DNA from: JAFDBW01 sp963723355
Lineage (GTDB): Bacteria; Desulfobacterota; Desulfuromonadia; Desulfuromonadales; BM103
Direction of reading: 5' to 3'
DNA: 64,000 nt
Assembly: GCA_963723355.1 (NCBI GenBank)
Contig: CAVRQQ010000007.1
Location: forward strand, 1 to 64,000
Below are positions 8,017-16,326 of the stretch, piece after piece. The position numbers and the translations under genes are program-made. The notes under the pieces were generated by a model. That model was given only the letters and a program-made list of their open reading frames with translations. It had not been told where the DNA came from and searched no databases. Each line of letters begins with the position of its first letter. Within the stretch, counting starts at the first letter, position 1.

Positions 8017-9930
8017 ATGCCGTTGATCAAACATCTAAAGGAAACCGAACCTTTCGACCAGCTCCCCGAATCAGCATTCAATGAGCTGAGAAAAGCTGCT
8101 ATCCAGAAGAAATTCCCTGCCAACTTCGACATCTTCCAACAGAATGATCCCCCGACCGGTTACCTTTATGTGATCAAGGAAGGGCTGGTGACGATCACCC
8201 TGCTTTCGCCAGGGGGAATCGACATGGTGGTTGATTATCGGAAGGAGGGGCAACTGTTTGGCGGGACTCCGGTGTTTACCGGAGAGCCTTATGCCGGCGG
8301 GGCCCGGACCGTTAAGCCAACGATTTGCTACCTGATTCCTGCAGAAGTTCTGCAGAAGCTGCAGAATGAATATCCGCAGCTGAGCAAATTCTTCACCAGC
8401 AGTGTCCTGTCCAGGGTCCGTAAGCTCTATTCGGAAATCGTCTCCGAGCATTCAGGTGCCGCTCTGATGCAGGTGGAATCATACCCTTTCAAAAAACGGC
8501 TTTCGGAGATCATGTCTTCTCCTGTGGTCACCTGCACGCCTGATACAACGGTCAATGCCGTAGCGCGACGTCTGACGGAGCATGGCATCAGCTTCCTGGT
8601 GGTCGTCAATCCTGAGAATGAGCCGATCGGCATCATCACGGGCAGCGACCTGGTTGCCAAGGTCCTGGCACCGGATAATGTCAATGCCCATTCCATGACT
8701 GCCCGGGATGTCATGCGTTCCTGCCCGCCTACCATGACGCCTGATACCTACATGTACGAAGCCATGGCGTTTATGACCAGCCATGGGCTCAACCATCTGC
8801 CGATCGTCGATCGCAACCAGCTTGTCGGGATCGTTACGCCCCGCGACCTGATGAGATATCGCTCGCAGAAGGCTCTTTTGCTGCTTGGAAATATCCGCGA
8901 AGAGAAGTCGATTGAGGGGCTGGCATCAATTCGCCAGGAAACGGTGGGCGTCGCTCGTGCGCTGTTGTCGGAAACCCGGAGCACTCCGGAAGTCATGGAG
9001 ATCCTGTCCCATATCCATCACGCGATTATCCGGCGTGTCTACCAGTTATGTCTTGACGAAATGACTGCGGAAGGGTTGACGATGCCCGACATCCGGCATT
9101 GCTTCCTGATCATGGGCAGCGCCGGTCGCCGTGAGATGTTGTTACAGCCCGACCAGGATAACGGGTTCATCTTCGAAGATTTCCCCGATCAGCAGCAGGA
9201 TGAGGTGGACGCTTTTTTTGTGCCTTTCAGCGAGAAGCTTAACATGGCCCTCGACCGGGTGGGATACCCGCTCTGCGATGGTGATGTCATGGCCCGTAAC
9301 AGTGAATGGCGCGGCCGTCTGGTCGACTGGCAGGAGCGCATCAACAGCTGGCTGCTCGATCCGGAACCGACCCATGTCAGAAATTCCTCGATCTTCTTCG
9401 ATTTCCTGCCCTTGATGGGTGATGTTGAACTGGCCCACGATTTGCGGGAGATGGTGGTCAGAGGTATCGAAACACACCAGGGATTCCTCTATCACATGAT
9501 GACCCTGGATCTGCGTTACAAGGTCCCGCTTGGCCTGCTGGGTCGTTTCTCGGTGGAGAAAGAGGGCCATAACGCCGGAATGCTTTCGGTCAAGTACGGT
9601 GGTTGCGTCTACATTGTTGACTGCGTCAGGATGTTTGCCCTGGAAAGAGGCATTCAGGAGATATCCACAATGGATCGACTCCAGGCCCTGGTGGCGCAGA
9701 ATGTCTTTGCCATAGAAACCGCCGAGCACATCAGGGCCGCATTCGAGGCCCTGGTCTTCCTGAGGCTGAGGCATGAAATCAGCATGATCGAATCCGGTCA
9801 TCCCCCATCGCATTTCCTCGACCCTTACGCGCTGAGCAAAACGGAACAGGATCTCCTGAAAGAGTCGTTCCAGGCTGTGTCAAAACTGCAGGATGCGACG
9901 AAGAGACATTTTTCCCGCACACCCTTCTGA
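8017..9930 (+). CDS. cNMP-binding / tandem CBS / DUF294 nucleotidyltransferase protein
   Basis: Soluble 637-aa multidomain protein. An N-terminal cyclic-nucleotide-binding-like beta barrel (about 15-130) is followed by two CBS domains (about 168-222, MSSPVVTCTPDTTVNAVARR; about 232-285, ending GIVTPRDLMRYR). Next is a GlnD-like nucleotidyltransferase domain with GSAGRREMLLQPDQD from about residue 366, keeping the G-S and paired acidic residues expected of an active site, and then the DUF294 C-terminal helical domain. This architecture is known in many proteobacteria and is thought to sense ligands and modify a partner, but no substrate is established. It stands alone with a weak ribosome binding site; the closest gene on the same strand is the IclR regulator. 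Confidence 0.9.
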   Translation: MPLIKHLKETEPFDQLPESAFNELRKAAIQKKFPANFDIFQQNDPPTGYLYVIKEGLVTITLLSPGGIDMVVDYRKEGQLFGGTPVFTGEPYAGGARTVKPTICYLIPAEVLQKLQNEYPQLSKFFTSSVLSRVRKLYSEIVSEHSGAALMQVESYPFKKRLSEIMSSPVVTCTPDTTVNAVARRLTEHGISFLVVVNPENEPIGIITGSDLVAKVLAPDNVNAHSMTARDVMRSCPPTMTPDTYMYEAMAFMTSHGLNHLPIVDRNQLVGIVTPRDLMRYRSQKALLLLGNIREEKSIEGLASIRQETVGVARALLSETRSTPEVMEILSHIHHAIIRRVYQLCLDEMTAEGLTMPDIRHCFLIMGSAGRREMLLQPDQDNGFIFEDFPDQQQDEVDAFFVPFSEKLNMALDRVGYPLCDGDVMARNSEWRGRLVDWQERINSWLLDPEPTHVRNSSIFFDFLPLMGDVELAHDLREMVVRGIETHQGFLYHMMTLDLRYKVPLGLLGRFSVEKEGHNAGMLSVKYGGCVYIVDCVRMFALERGIQEISTMDRLQALVAQNVFAIETAEHIRAAFEALVFLRLRHEISMIESGHPPSHFLDPYALSKTEQDLLKESFQAVSKLQDATKRHFSRTPF

Positions 9931-9957
9931 TTTACGGTAAGGCGACGCCTTCGATGG

Positions 9958-10875
9958 CTATGTTATAGCTGGCCTCGGCAGGATCGTGACCTTGCGCCTG
10001 CTGCTGATCCAGACTCCGCAGAAAACCAGTCCGCACGCCAGCCATTGCTCAGTGTTGAGCCTCTCACCAAGGACCAGCATGCCGAGCAGCACACCGAAGA
10101 CCGGGATCAGGTTGACAAATCCAGCCGCCTGACTTGCCGGAACTCTGCTGACCCCGAAATTGTAGCAGGCATAGGCGCCGAAAGTGATGAACGTGCCCAG
10201 GTAAACAACGGCCAGAAATGGAGTCGTCTCCAGGTGTCCGGGGATGCCGACACTCGGCATGAGCAGAAAAGGAAAGAAAAAGACACTGCCGAGAAACGCC
10301 TGGAAGGCGGTCAGGAAAAGAGGCGGGTAATGATCGGAGAGATGTTTCAGGGCAACGGTGTAGCCTGCGGCACAGACCATTGCCAGGAATTCGCAGAAAT
10401 TGCCGAGTAGCGGGTTGGGAGCATCTGCAGTTGTCTCGCTGGCGAGGCTCAGCCAGCAGGCACCGAGGATCGCCAGGATGAAACCGGTCAGGGTCTGACG
10501 GGTAATCTTCTCTTTGAGGACGCTCCAGGCCAGGATTGCCACCAGCAACGGCAGCATTGCGGTAATCATTCCTGCTTGCGAGGCGCTGGTCAGTTCCAGG
10601 GCCTTGGCTTCAAAGATGAAGTAGAGGCATGGTTCGCAGATGGCCATGATCAGCAGGTACTTCAGGTCGCGGCGCCGCCACTTGACTTTGCGAAATGCGG
10701 GGATGAAGACGACGAAACAAAGGCTGGCGATGAACATCCTGCCGAAGATCACCTGCATCGGGTGATAGCCGCGGAAAGCCAGCTTCAGGGCGACAAAAGA
10801 ACTGGCCCAGAGCAGCATGGCTAGAATAAGGCTTAAAAAAGGCAGCATTTGCCTGGTTTTTTCTGTCACGATCAC
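9958..10875 (-). CDS. EamA/DMT-superfamily transporter
   Basis: 305-aa integral membrane protein with ten hydrophobic segments arranged as two EamA repeats, characteristic of the drug/metabolite transporter superfamily. Hallmarks are LWASSFVALKLA in the first helix and, in the second repeat, NLIPVFGVLLGMLVLGERL. A positively charged loop (RKVKWRRRDLKYL) after helix 2 suits an inner-membrane exporter. Substrate cannot be deduced. The ATG at 10875 is the longest reasonable start; an internal Met (MLPFLSL) is possible. Transcription diverges from ubiE. Confidence 0.88.
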   Translation of the reverse strand: MIVTEKTRQMLPFLSLILAMLLWASSFVALKLAFRGYHPMQVIFGRMFIASLCFVVFIPAFRKVKWRRRDLKYLLIMAICEPCLYFIFEAKALELTSASQAGMITAMLPLLVAILAWSVLKEKITRQTLTGFILAILGACWLSLASETTADAPNPLLGNFCEFLAMVCAAGYTVALKHLSDHYPPLFLTAFQAFLGSVFFFPFLLMPSVGIPGHLETTPFLAVVYLGTFITFGAYACYNFGVSRVPASQAAGFVNLIPVFGVLLGMLVLGERLNTEQWLACGLVFCGVWISSRRKVTILPRPAIT

Positions 10876-11126
10876 ACTTTTTTCACAACGGTTTGTTTAA
10901 CAGGCACCGGTATGATCTGAAATAAGAGACTTGTAGTCCTGTCGCGCCAGCATTTCTGCAAAGGATGATGGAACCCGCAAGCCAGAGGAATACATGATGA
11001 AGATCCTTATGTAAAGTTTTCCAGTATTAATATTTCAGCGTGGGATCGTGGTGACATTTTTACTGACAGAAATGTGGCCAGCGTGTTACATAACCGGCGA
11101 TTCACGCTGACAGGATTTGATGGAAA

Positions 11127-11840
11127 ATGACCAGACTCACTGAAAAAGGCCGCGGCATTCGCGACATGTTTGACCGGATCGCGCCGCGCTACGATCTGCT
11201 GAACCGGCTCTTGTCGTTAGGCATAGACCGGCGCTGGCGTCGCTTTGCAGTCGGGCAGCTGGCTGTGCCGGAAGACGGAAGGGTGCTGGATATTGCCACG
11301 GGGACCGGTGATGTGGCCCTTGAGATCGGACGTCAGACCGCTCCGGGGGTGAAGATTGTCGGCTCTGATTTTACCCAGGGGATGCTGGTGCTTGGACGTG
11401 GGAAAATTGCCGAATCGCCATATCGTGACCGTATCGTGCTGGTCAATGCCCCCTGTGAGTCGATGCCGCATCCGGATGGTATCTTCGACGGTATCACGAT
11501 TGCCTTCGGGATCCGCAACGTGGTTGACCGTCAGAAGGGTCTGGAGGAAATGGCCCGTGTCCTGAAACCCGGCGGGCGGGCTGCGATCCTGGAATTCGCG
11601 ACCCCACGCAATGGCTTTTTCCGGGCTGTCTACTACTTTTATTTCCTGCGTGTGCTGCCCTGGCTGGGTGGACTGATTTCGCAACGCAGCGCCTACCAGT
11701 ACCTGCCGGATTCCGTCCTGGAATTCCCTGATCGTGAAACCTTCAAAGAAATGATGGAACAGGCCGGCTTTGTTGACGTCAAGGTCCATGACCTGACCGG
11801 AGGGATTGCTGCCGTCCATGTCGGGACACGCGCCGCCTGA
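11127..11840 (+). CDS. ubiE: Menaquinone/ubiquinone biosynthesis C-methyltransferase
   Basis: SAM-dependent methyltransferase of 237 aa that methylates the demethylmenaquinone ring in the last step of menaquinone synthesis; a deltaproteobacterium is expected to use menaquinone. Signature UbiE sequences are present: VRDMF-like IRDMFDRIAPRYDLLNRLLS at the N-terminus, the SAM motif VLDIATGTGDVAL, FGIRNV, and LKPGGRAAILEF. The C-terminus LTGGIAAVHVGTRAA is complete. A diverged second copy of exactly this 3' end lies at 14833-14880, beyond an AT-rich segment. The gene borders an island of damaged polysaccharide genes. Confidence 0.95.
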   Translation: MTRLTEKGRGIRDMFDRIAPRYDLLNRLLSLGIDRRWRRFAVGQLAVPEDGRVLDIATGTGDVALEIGRQTAPGVKIVGSDFTQGMLVLGRGKIAESPYRDRIVLVNAPCESMPHPDGIFDGITIAFGIRNVVDRQKGLEEMARVLKPGGRAAILEFATPRNGFFRAVYYFYFLRVLPWLGGLISQRSAYQYLPDSVLEFPDRETFKEMMEQAGFVDVKVHDLTGGIAAVHVGTRAA

Positions 11841-12310
11841 TCCTGGAATATCACGATCTTTGGCCGGAGCGTACCCCGATGGGTTCGTCCTACCGGTAAA
11901 TAATGACGTGCTTTCTGATTGCAGCGAAGGAGTATGATATCCAGGCTATGGCCGCTACGGCGAGATGAGATGCCGTAGAAGTGAGAACGGTCAATTGATG
12001 TTAGGCTTGCACAGCCGTCGTTGCAGTAGTGTCTGCATGTCGCGGCGGCCGCCGGTAACCACAAAAACATAGACATGAGGTCATCAACAAGTTGGAGGGT
12101 TGTGATCCGACCGAACCGATGAGGCCACCGTCTGGTAACCAACATAACCCCTTAGAACAAAACCCCACTCGTAAGGGCGGGGTTTTGATTGTCTATTCTC
12201 TGGAAATCTTCTAAAATCTGTATGCTTATATTAGCTGTGTGGTATGAACGCTAACAAAATCAATGCCATACGATAACAGAGTCTATATGTTTAGCGGGAG
12301 TTTTTCTGAA
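11841..12310. other. Gene-free junction region downstream of ubiE
   Basis: 470 bases with no supportable gene. Composition is balanced up to about 12190 and then becomes AT-rich, marking the left edge of the island. A terminator-like hairpin lies at 12159-12186. Overlapping open frames on either strand have no recognisable family. The left edge could hold a recombination site, but I see no clear direct repeat except the ubiE-tail copy at 14833. Confidence 0.5.
12159..12189 (+). terminator. Terminator-like hairpin
   Basis: Exact stem AAAACCCC/GGGGTTTT (12159-12166 and 12179-12186) ending in four T residues. It could end ubiE transcription about 320 bases after its stop. Confidence 0.6.
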
Positions 12311-13296
12311 ATGACAAATAAAAGTGCTTGGGTAACATGGGAGACTCAGCGAAGATCGTTCGAGTTGGCAAGGCGATAGGCTGTGACTTTTACCTGTTCG
12401 AACACAATGGATTTCTTAGATATCCAAGGTGCTTTTGGACACAATGAAAGTTTTTATGAAAAAAGATTATAGTATCGTTTCGTGCAAAACCATCTATGAT
12501 TTTGGCAGCATATGCGTGTCTCTGTAAGAATTTTTTTGGCAAATTAGTGGTCGTTGATCGACATAGTACTTTTAGAATCAACAAAGAAAAAAAAATAATT
12601 TAAACTATTTAATTTATAAAATCCTCAATAAAATTACTATAAAATTAGCTGACATTACTATAGTTACAAATAATTATTTAGCCGAACTAGTAAATAATCT
12701 TGGCGGAAATTCTTTTGTGCTTCCTGACAAACTACCTGATTTACCAAGTGTTGAACCCAAAACTCAAGGGGAAATTTAATTTATTATTTATCTGCTCTTA
12801 TGCAGTTGATGAGCCAATCGTAGAAGTAATTGAAGCAATGGAAGAAATAAATAATAACGATGTAGTGTTATATATTTCAGGCGATTTTAAAAAGTTAGAA
12901 GAGAAAATATATAAAAACGCTCCAAAAAATGTTGTATTTACAGGATTTCTATCTGAAGAAGAATATATAAAAATGTTAAATTCTGTTAAAGCAATTTTAG
13001 TTTTAACTAAAAGTGAATTTACAATGATGTGCGGATGTTACGAAGCTATTTCTGTTTGTAAGCCAATTGTAACATCAAACAAAAATGTGTTGGTTGATTA
13101 TTTTAAGGGTAATGTTTTTGTTGAAAACTACAGTGATTCAATACGTAGCGGAATATTTGAAATAATCAAAAATTACCAAAAATATTATAACAATTGCTGC
13201 GAACTGAAATCTTCAATTTCATTGCAATGGAATTACAATTTTCAAAAACTTCTTGAAGAATTATCCACAATGAAAAAAAAGAAAAAACGTTTATAA
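12311..13296 (+). pseudogene. Glycosyltransferase (GT4-like), multiple frameshifts
   Basis: A full-length glycosyltransferase can be rebuilt by switching frames. It starts at ATG 12311 (MTNKSAWVTWETQRRSFELA), continues in another frame as GCDFYLFEHNGFLRYP, then MILAAYACLCKNFFGKLVVV and DRHSTFRINKE, then ITIVTNNYLAELVNN and GGNSFVLPDKLPDLP. It ends in the open frame from about 12770 with NVVFTGFLSEEEYIKML and MMCGCYEAISVCKPIVTSN, the donor-binding C-terminal domain of GT4-type enzymes. At least four frame changes are needed; one is explained by lost bases in a T run and a C run near 12478-12492. Very AT-rich codon use, unlike ubiE. Likely role: surface polysaccharide synthesis. Confidence 0.7.
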
Positions 13297-13439
13297 TTTT
13301 ATCCTACATTGCATCTTATAAATGTATAGGGGAAAATTTTAATTATCGTTAGTGGTGGGATTAGTGATTTAGATTTTGTTAACAAAACTTACAATGAAAT
13401 AAAATTCTTTTTTTTTGATGATCGATGGACGAATAAAAG

Positions 13440-14708
13440 GTGAAAATAAATAATTTAATATATAGATTGATATACTTTTTGCGTAAGGAAAAAGTATTTT
13501 CAGCTCTGCCAGAATTGAGAAGTCTTGAAAAAAAGGAAGAAGGAGCTGTTAGGCATTATAAAGAACAGAAATTAGTGGAGTTACTAGAGTTTGCAAAAAA
13601 ATATATTGATTTTTATAATAAACAACAAAAAAATTACATAAAATTCTATGATATACAAATTTTGGATAAACATATTATTAGAAATAATATTAATAAGCTA
13701 AGAGCAAAAAAAATTAAGGTAGCATGGAGATCGACAAGCGGTACGACTGGGGCTCCCCTAGTTTTTCCTAAAGACAAACAAGCTACCGCTTACATGGATG
13801 CGATGATGTATTGTGTATATTCATGGCATAATATTTCTTTCGGCGATAAACAGGCAAGATTATGGGGGCGAGCTTTAAATACAAAAACTAAATTTCTACA
13901 ATACTGTAAAGACTTAATTTTGAATAGAAAGAGACTTTCTGCATTCGAGATGAGTGAGGACAATTGTTTTAAATTTTATAATAAATTAATACGATTCAAG
14001 CCGAATATTTTTATTCTTATTCTAATGCTTTATATCAATTTGCTACTTCTGAGAAAATAAAAAACTTGATGGAAGGCTTATTGGGACTGACTGGCAATTG
14101 TAACGGAGAGGTTCTGTTTGGATACAAAGAGAAAAAATCAGAGAAATATTCGGATGTAAAGTTGTTAATGAATATGGATCAAGTGAAAATGGAATTATTG
14201 GGTTTGAATGCGAATATGGGAAAATGCATCTTATGCCACGATTTCCATGGAAATATAAACCCATGTGATGATAGTTCAGGTCAAATTGTTTTAACTGAAC
14301 TAAATAGCCGATCGATACCTTTTATTAGATACAAAAATGGTGATGTTGGAAGGATATTAAATGAAAAATGTGATTGTCAAAGGCCATATGAAATTATTGA
14401 GATTAAAGAAGGACGAATTGATGATTATATAAGGTGCCCAGATGGACGCCTAAGTTTATGATGCCATTCTTGCCTACACATTGAAAGAACATGCTATAAA
14501 ATTCAGAGCTTACCAGGAAAGTATTAATTGTTTAAAAATTTTTCTTATTCCTAATAATAATTTTAAATCTAGTTCTGAGTCTAAGTTGAAAAAAACATTG
14601 CTGAAATATTTAGGAACTGAAATGAACATTATCATCACTGTTGTTGAAGATATCCCGTTTGAAAAATCAGGTAAATTTAGGTATTTTGTTTCAAATTTAA
14701 AAAATTAA
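13440..14708 (+). pseudogene. Phenylacetate-CoA ligase-like (PaaK/CapK) adenylate-forming enzyme, frameshifted
   Basis: Member of the PaaK/CapK family often found in capsule and O-antigen clusters. The first frame (13440-14060) has the AMP-binding motif STSGTTGAPLVFPKD. Beyond about 14000 the sense jumps frames: YSYSNALYQFATSEKIKNL, MEGLLGLTG, GCKVVNEYGSSENGIIGFEC (about 14152-14211), then DDSSGQIVLTELNSRSIPF, RYKNGDVGR and EIIEIKEGRIDDYI, and finally a C-terminal domain (EHAIKFRAYQES, EDIPFEKSGKFRYF) ending at 14708. NEYGSSE and RYKNGDVGR are family hallmarks. At least four indels separate these blocks. AT content is extreme: 13 G/C in 60 bases at 13561-13620. It follows the glycosyltransferase on the same strand. 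Confidence 0.72.
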
Positions 14709-15051
14709 GTTAAATATTTAATTGCTTTTTTTAGTTTCGAGTCTCGGTTTTGGTCGCCATCGGCCTCATTAATAAAGGCTTACGGAAGATACTAGGTGTT
14801 GTTGAAAGGAACAAGCAGGATAAGGAAATCACTTGACCGGTGGTATTGCCGCTGTTCATGTCGGGGTGAGAGCATCCTGACTTTTATGGCTCCTGTTACT
14901 CAATCAACCCGCACTCTTAAGAGTTGGTTGTAACTGAACTTCTTCTCTATTCCTTTAAGAATTTAAGACTGGGCGTAAACTGAGCTGAACCTGATCGGAC
15001 AGACACAGCCCAAACTGGTATCTGTTAGAATCTGCTCTACGTATTGTTAAA
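14709..15051. other. Intergenic region holding the ubiE remnant
   Basis: Apart from the ubiE tail at 14833-14880 I see no gene. A hairpin around 14901-14930 combines the palindrome ACTCTTAAGAGT with flanking CAACC/GGTTG but lacks a T tract. The rest probably contains the promoter of the ATP-grasp gene. Confidence 0.45.
14833..14880 (+). pseudogene. Remnant of a second ubiE 3' end
   Basis: Encodes LTGGIAAVHVGVRAS followed by TGA, matching the ubiE C-terminus LTGGIAAVHVGTRAA at 13 of 15 residues. By eye 35 of 48 bases match the true ubiE end (11793-11840), and many differences are at third codon positions. It is therefore a related ubiE from another lineage or an old duplicate, not a fresh copy. 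Weaker similarity (GAACAAGCAGG near 14808, compare GAACAGGCCGG in ubiE) extends upstream. It marks the right side of the most AT-rich part of the island. Confidence 0.7.
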
Positions 15052-15090
15052 GTGATTTCCTATCACGTTGAGTGCTTCAATTTAATAAAT

Positions 15091-16291
15091 ATGCTTTTGA
15101 AAAGACTTCTCCCTGGCTGTTGTTCTTCATTTTCAGTTACCGGGCTTGCAACTATACGTTGTTTGGCTAAATTGGGTATCGATGTCTATGGTGTTCAGTT
15201 AATGCCGGGCATGATGCGCCGAAACAAAACACTCCCGTCTCGGGAAGATCAACAGTAGATTTTTCTGAAAGTGATGATGATCTCCTGCGACTGTTAATTG
15301 ATCTCCCGCACACTCTTCTCGAAAACCTGTCGTCATACCAACTAGCGATATCACTGCTCTCTTTCTAGCAGAAATCAAGACAAACTAGATGACCACCTCT
15401 TGACATCGAGAACCAGTCATTCAGAGCTCACATCAATTATCAGTAAAGACGGCTTATATAACATAGCATCCAAGGGTCATATAAACACGCCGCCGACGAT
15501 TATTGAGCCCACTTTAACCGAAACAAAGGAGTGGATAAAAGCATATCTCCACCATATTTAGTTAAGCCGTTCTATGTTGGAAACAAAAATTGTGCTTTTG
15601 ATTTTAAAAATATAATATTTCAGTCCACAGATGAATTATTAGAATTTGGTGAAAAAGATAGTTTCAGGGGATTAATAATTCATCTTTGATCCAAGGAGGG
15701 GATGGTAATATATTTGATTCGTACGGTATGTGTAACAAAAATGGAGAATGTAAAGTCCTTGCAACCCATGTGCGAATTAGACAATATACTCCAAATTTTG
15801 GGGTTACCAGTTATGGCGAAATTCCAATTACCAATGAACCTGAGCTTGAACAGCAAATATATAACAACACACTTAAATTATTAAGTGATTTAAATTTTCA
15901 TGGGATATTTGGAGTCGAACGGTTGAGAGATAGAACGACTGGGGAATTATTCTCGTTGATTCAATGCACGTCCTTTCTCTTCAATGGGCACTTAGCCGAT
16001 TGTGTTTAAATTTACCCGCACTTAGTTACCAAGAGATGGCGACAAGGGAAGACCCTGAGATCGATTTATTTCTGCCCTGGTTCACAAGTATTGGATAGAT
16101 TTTAATAATGATTTTAGAGGCTTTCGTGAAACAAGGAAGTCCAGGGGGTACAACTGGCTTAAATTCTTAAAAGATCTTTCAGCATGCCGGAGCTGCGCAT
16201 ACTTTAATTGGAGTGACCCTGGCCCTGGTCTGTACCGAGCCTATCTGTTTTTCTTAATGCTCTATATTTCTTTAGGAAAAAAATTTTCTAA
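15091..16291 (+). pseudogene. ATP-grasp carboxylate-amine ligase-like protein, frameshifted
   Basis: Fragments in alternating frames assemble into one ATP-grasp protein of about 400 aa. The N-terminal Rossmann-like part reads TGLATIRCLAKLGIDVYGVQ; next come LLIDLPHTLLEKPVVIPTSD and PPYLVKPFYVGNKNC (other frames). The open frame from 15686 holds GGDGNIFDSYGMCNKNGECK, THVRIRQYTPNFG and LLSDLNFHGIFGVE, the nucleotide-binding core. The tail (DLFLPWFHKYWIDF-like, YRAYLFFLMLYISLGKKIF) stops at 16291. The start could be ATG 15091 or GTG 15052. Relatives occur in exopolysaccharide and O-antigen loci, so I infer surface glycan modification, but the substrate is unknown. It converges on the AsmA-like gene. 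Confidence 0.62.
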
Positions 16292-16326
16292 ACCTTGGCT
16301 TAACCCTGTGCATTTATCCATTTCTG

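Noticed and set aside
11693..12145. Minus-strand frame of 150 codons spanning the ubiE end and the junction
   Set aside because: Overlaps ubiE antisense, has no family match that I can see and no ribosome binding site.
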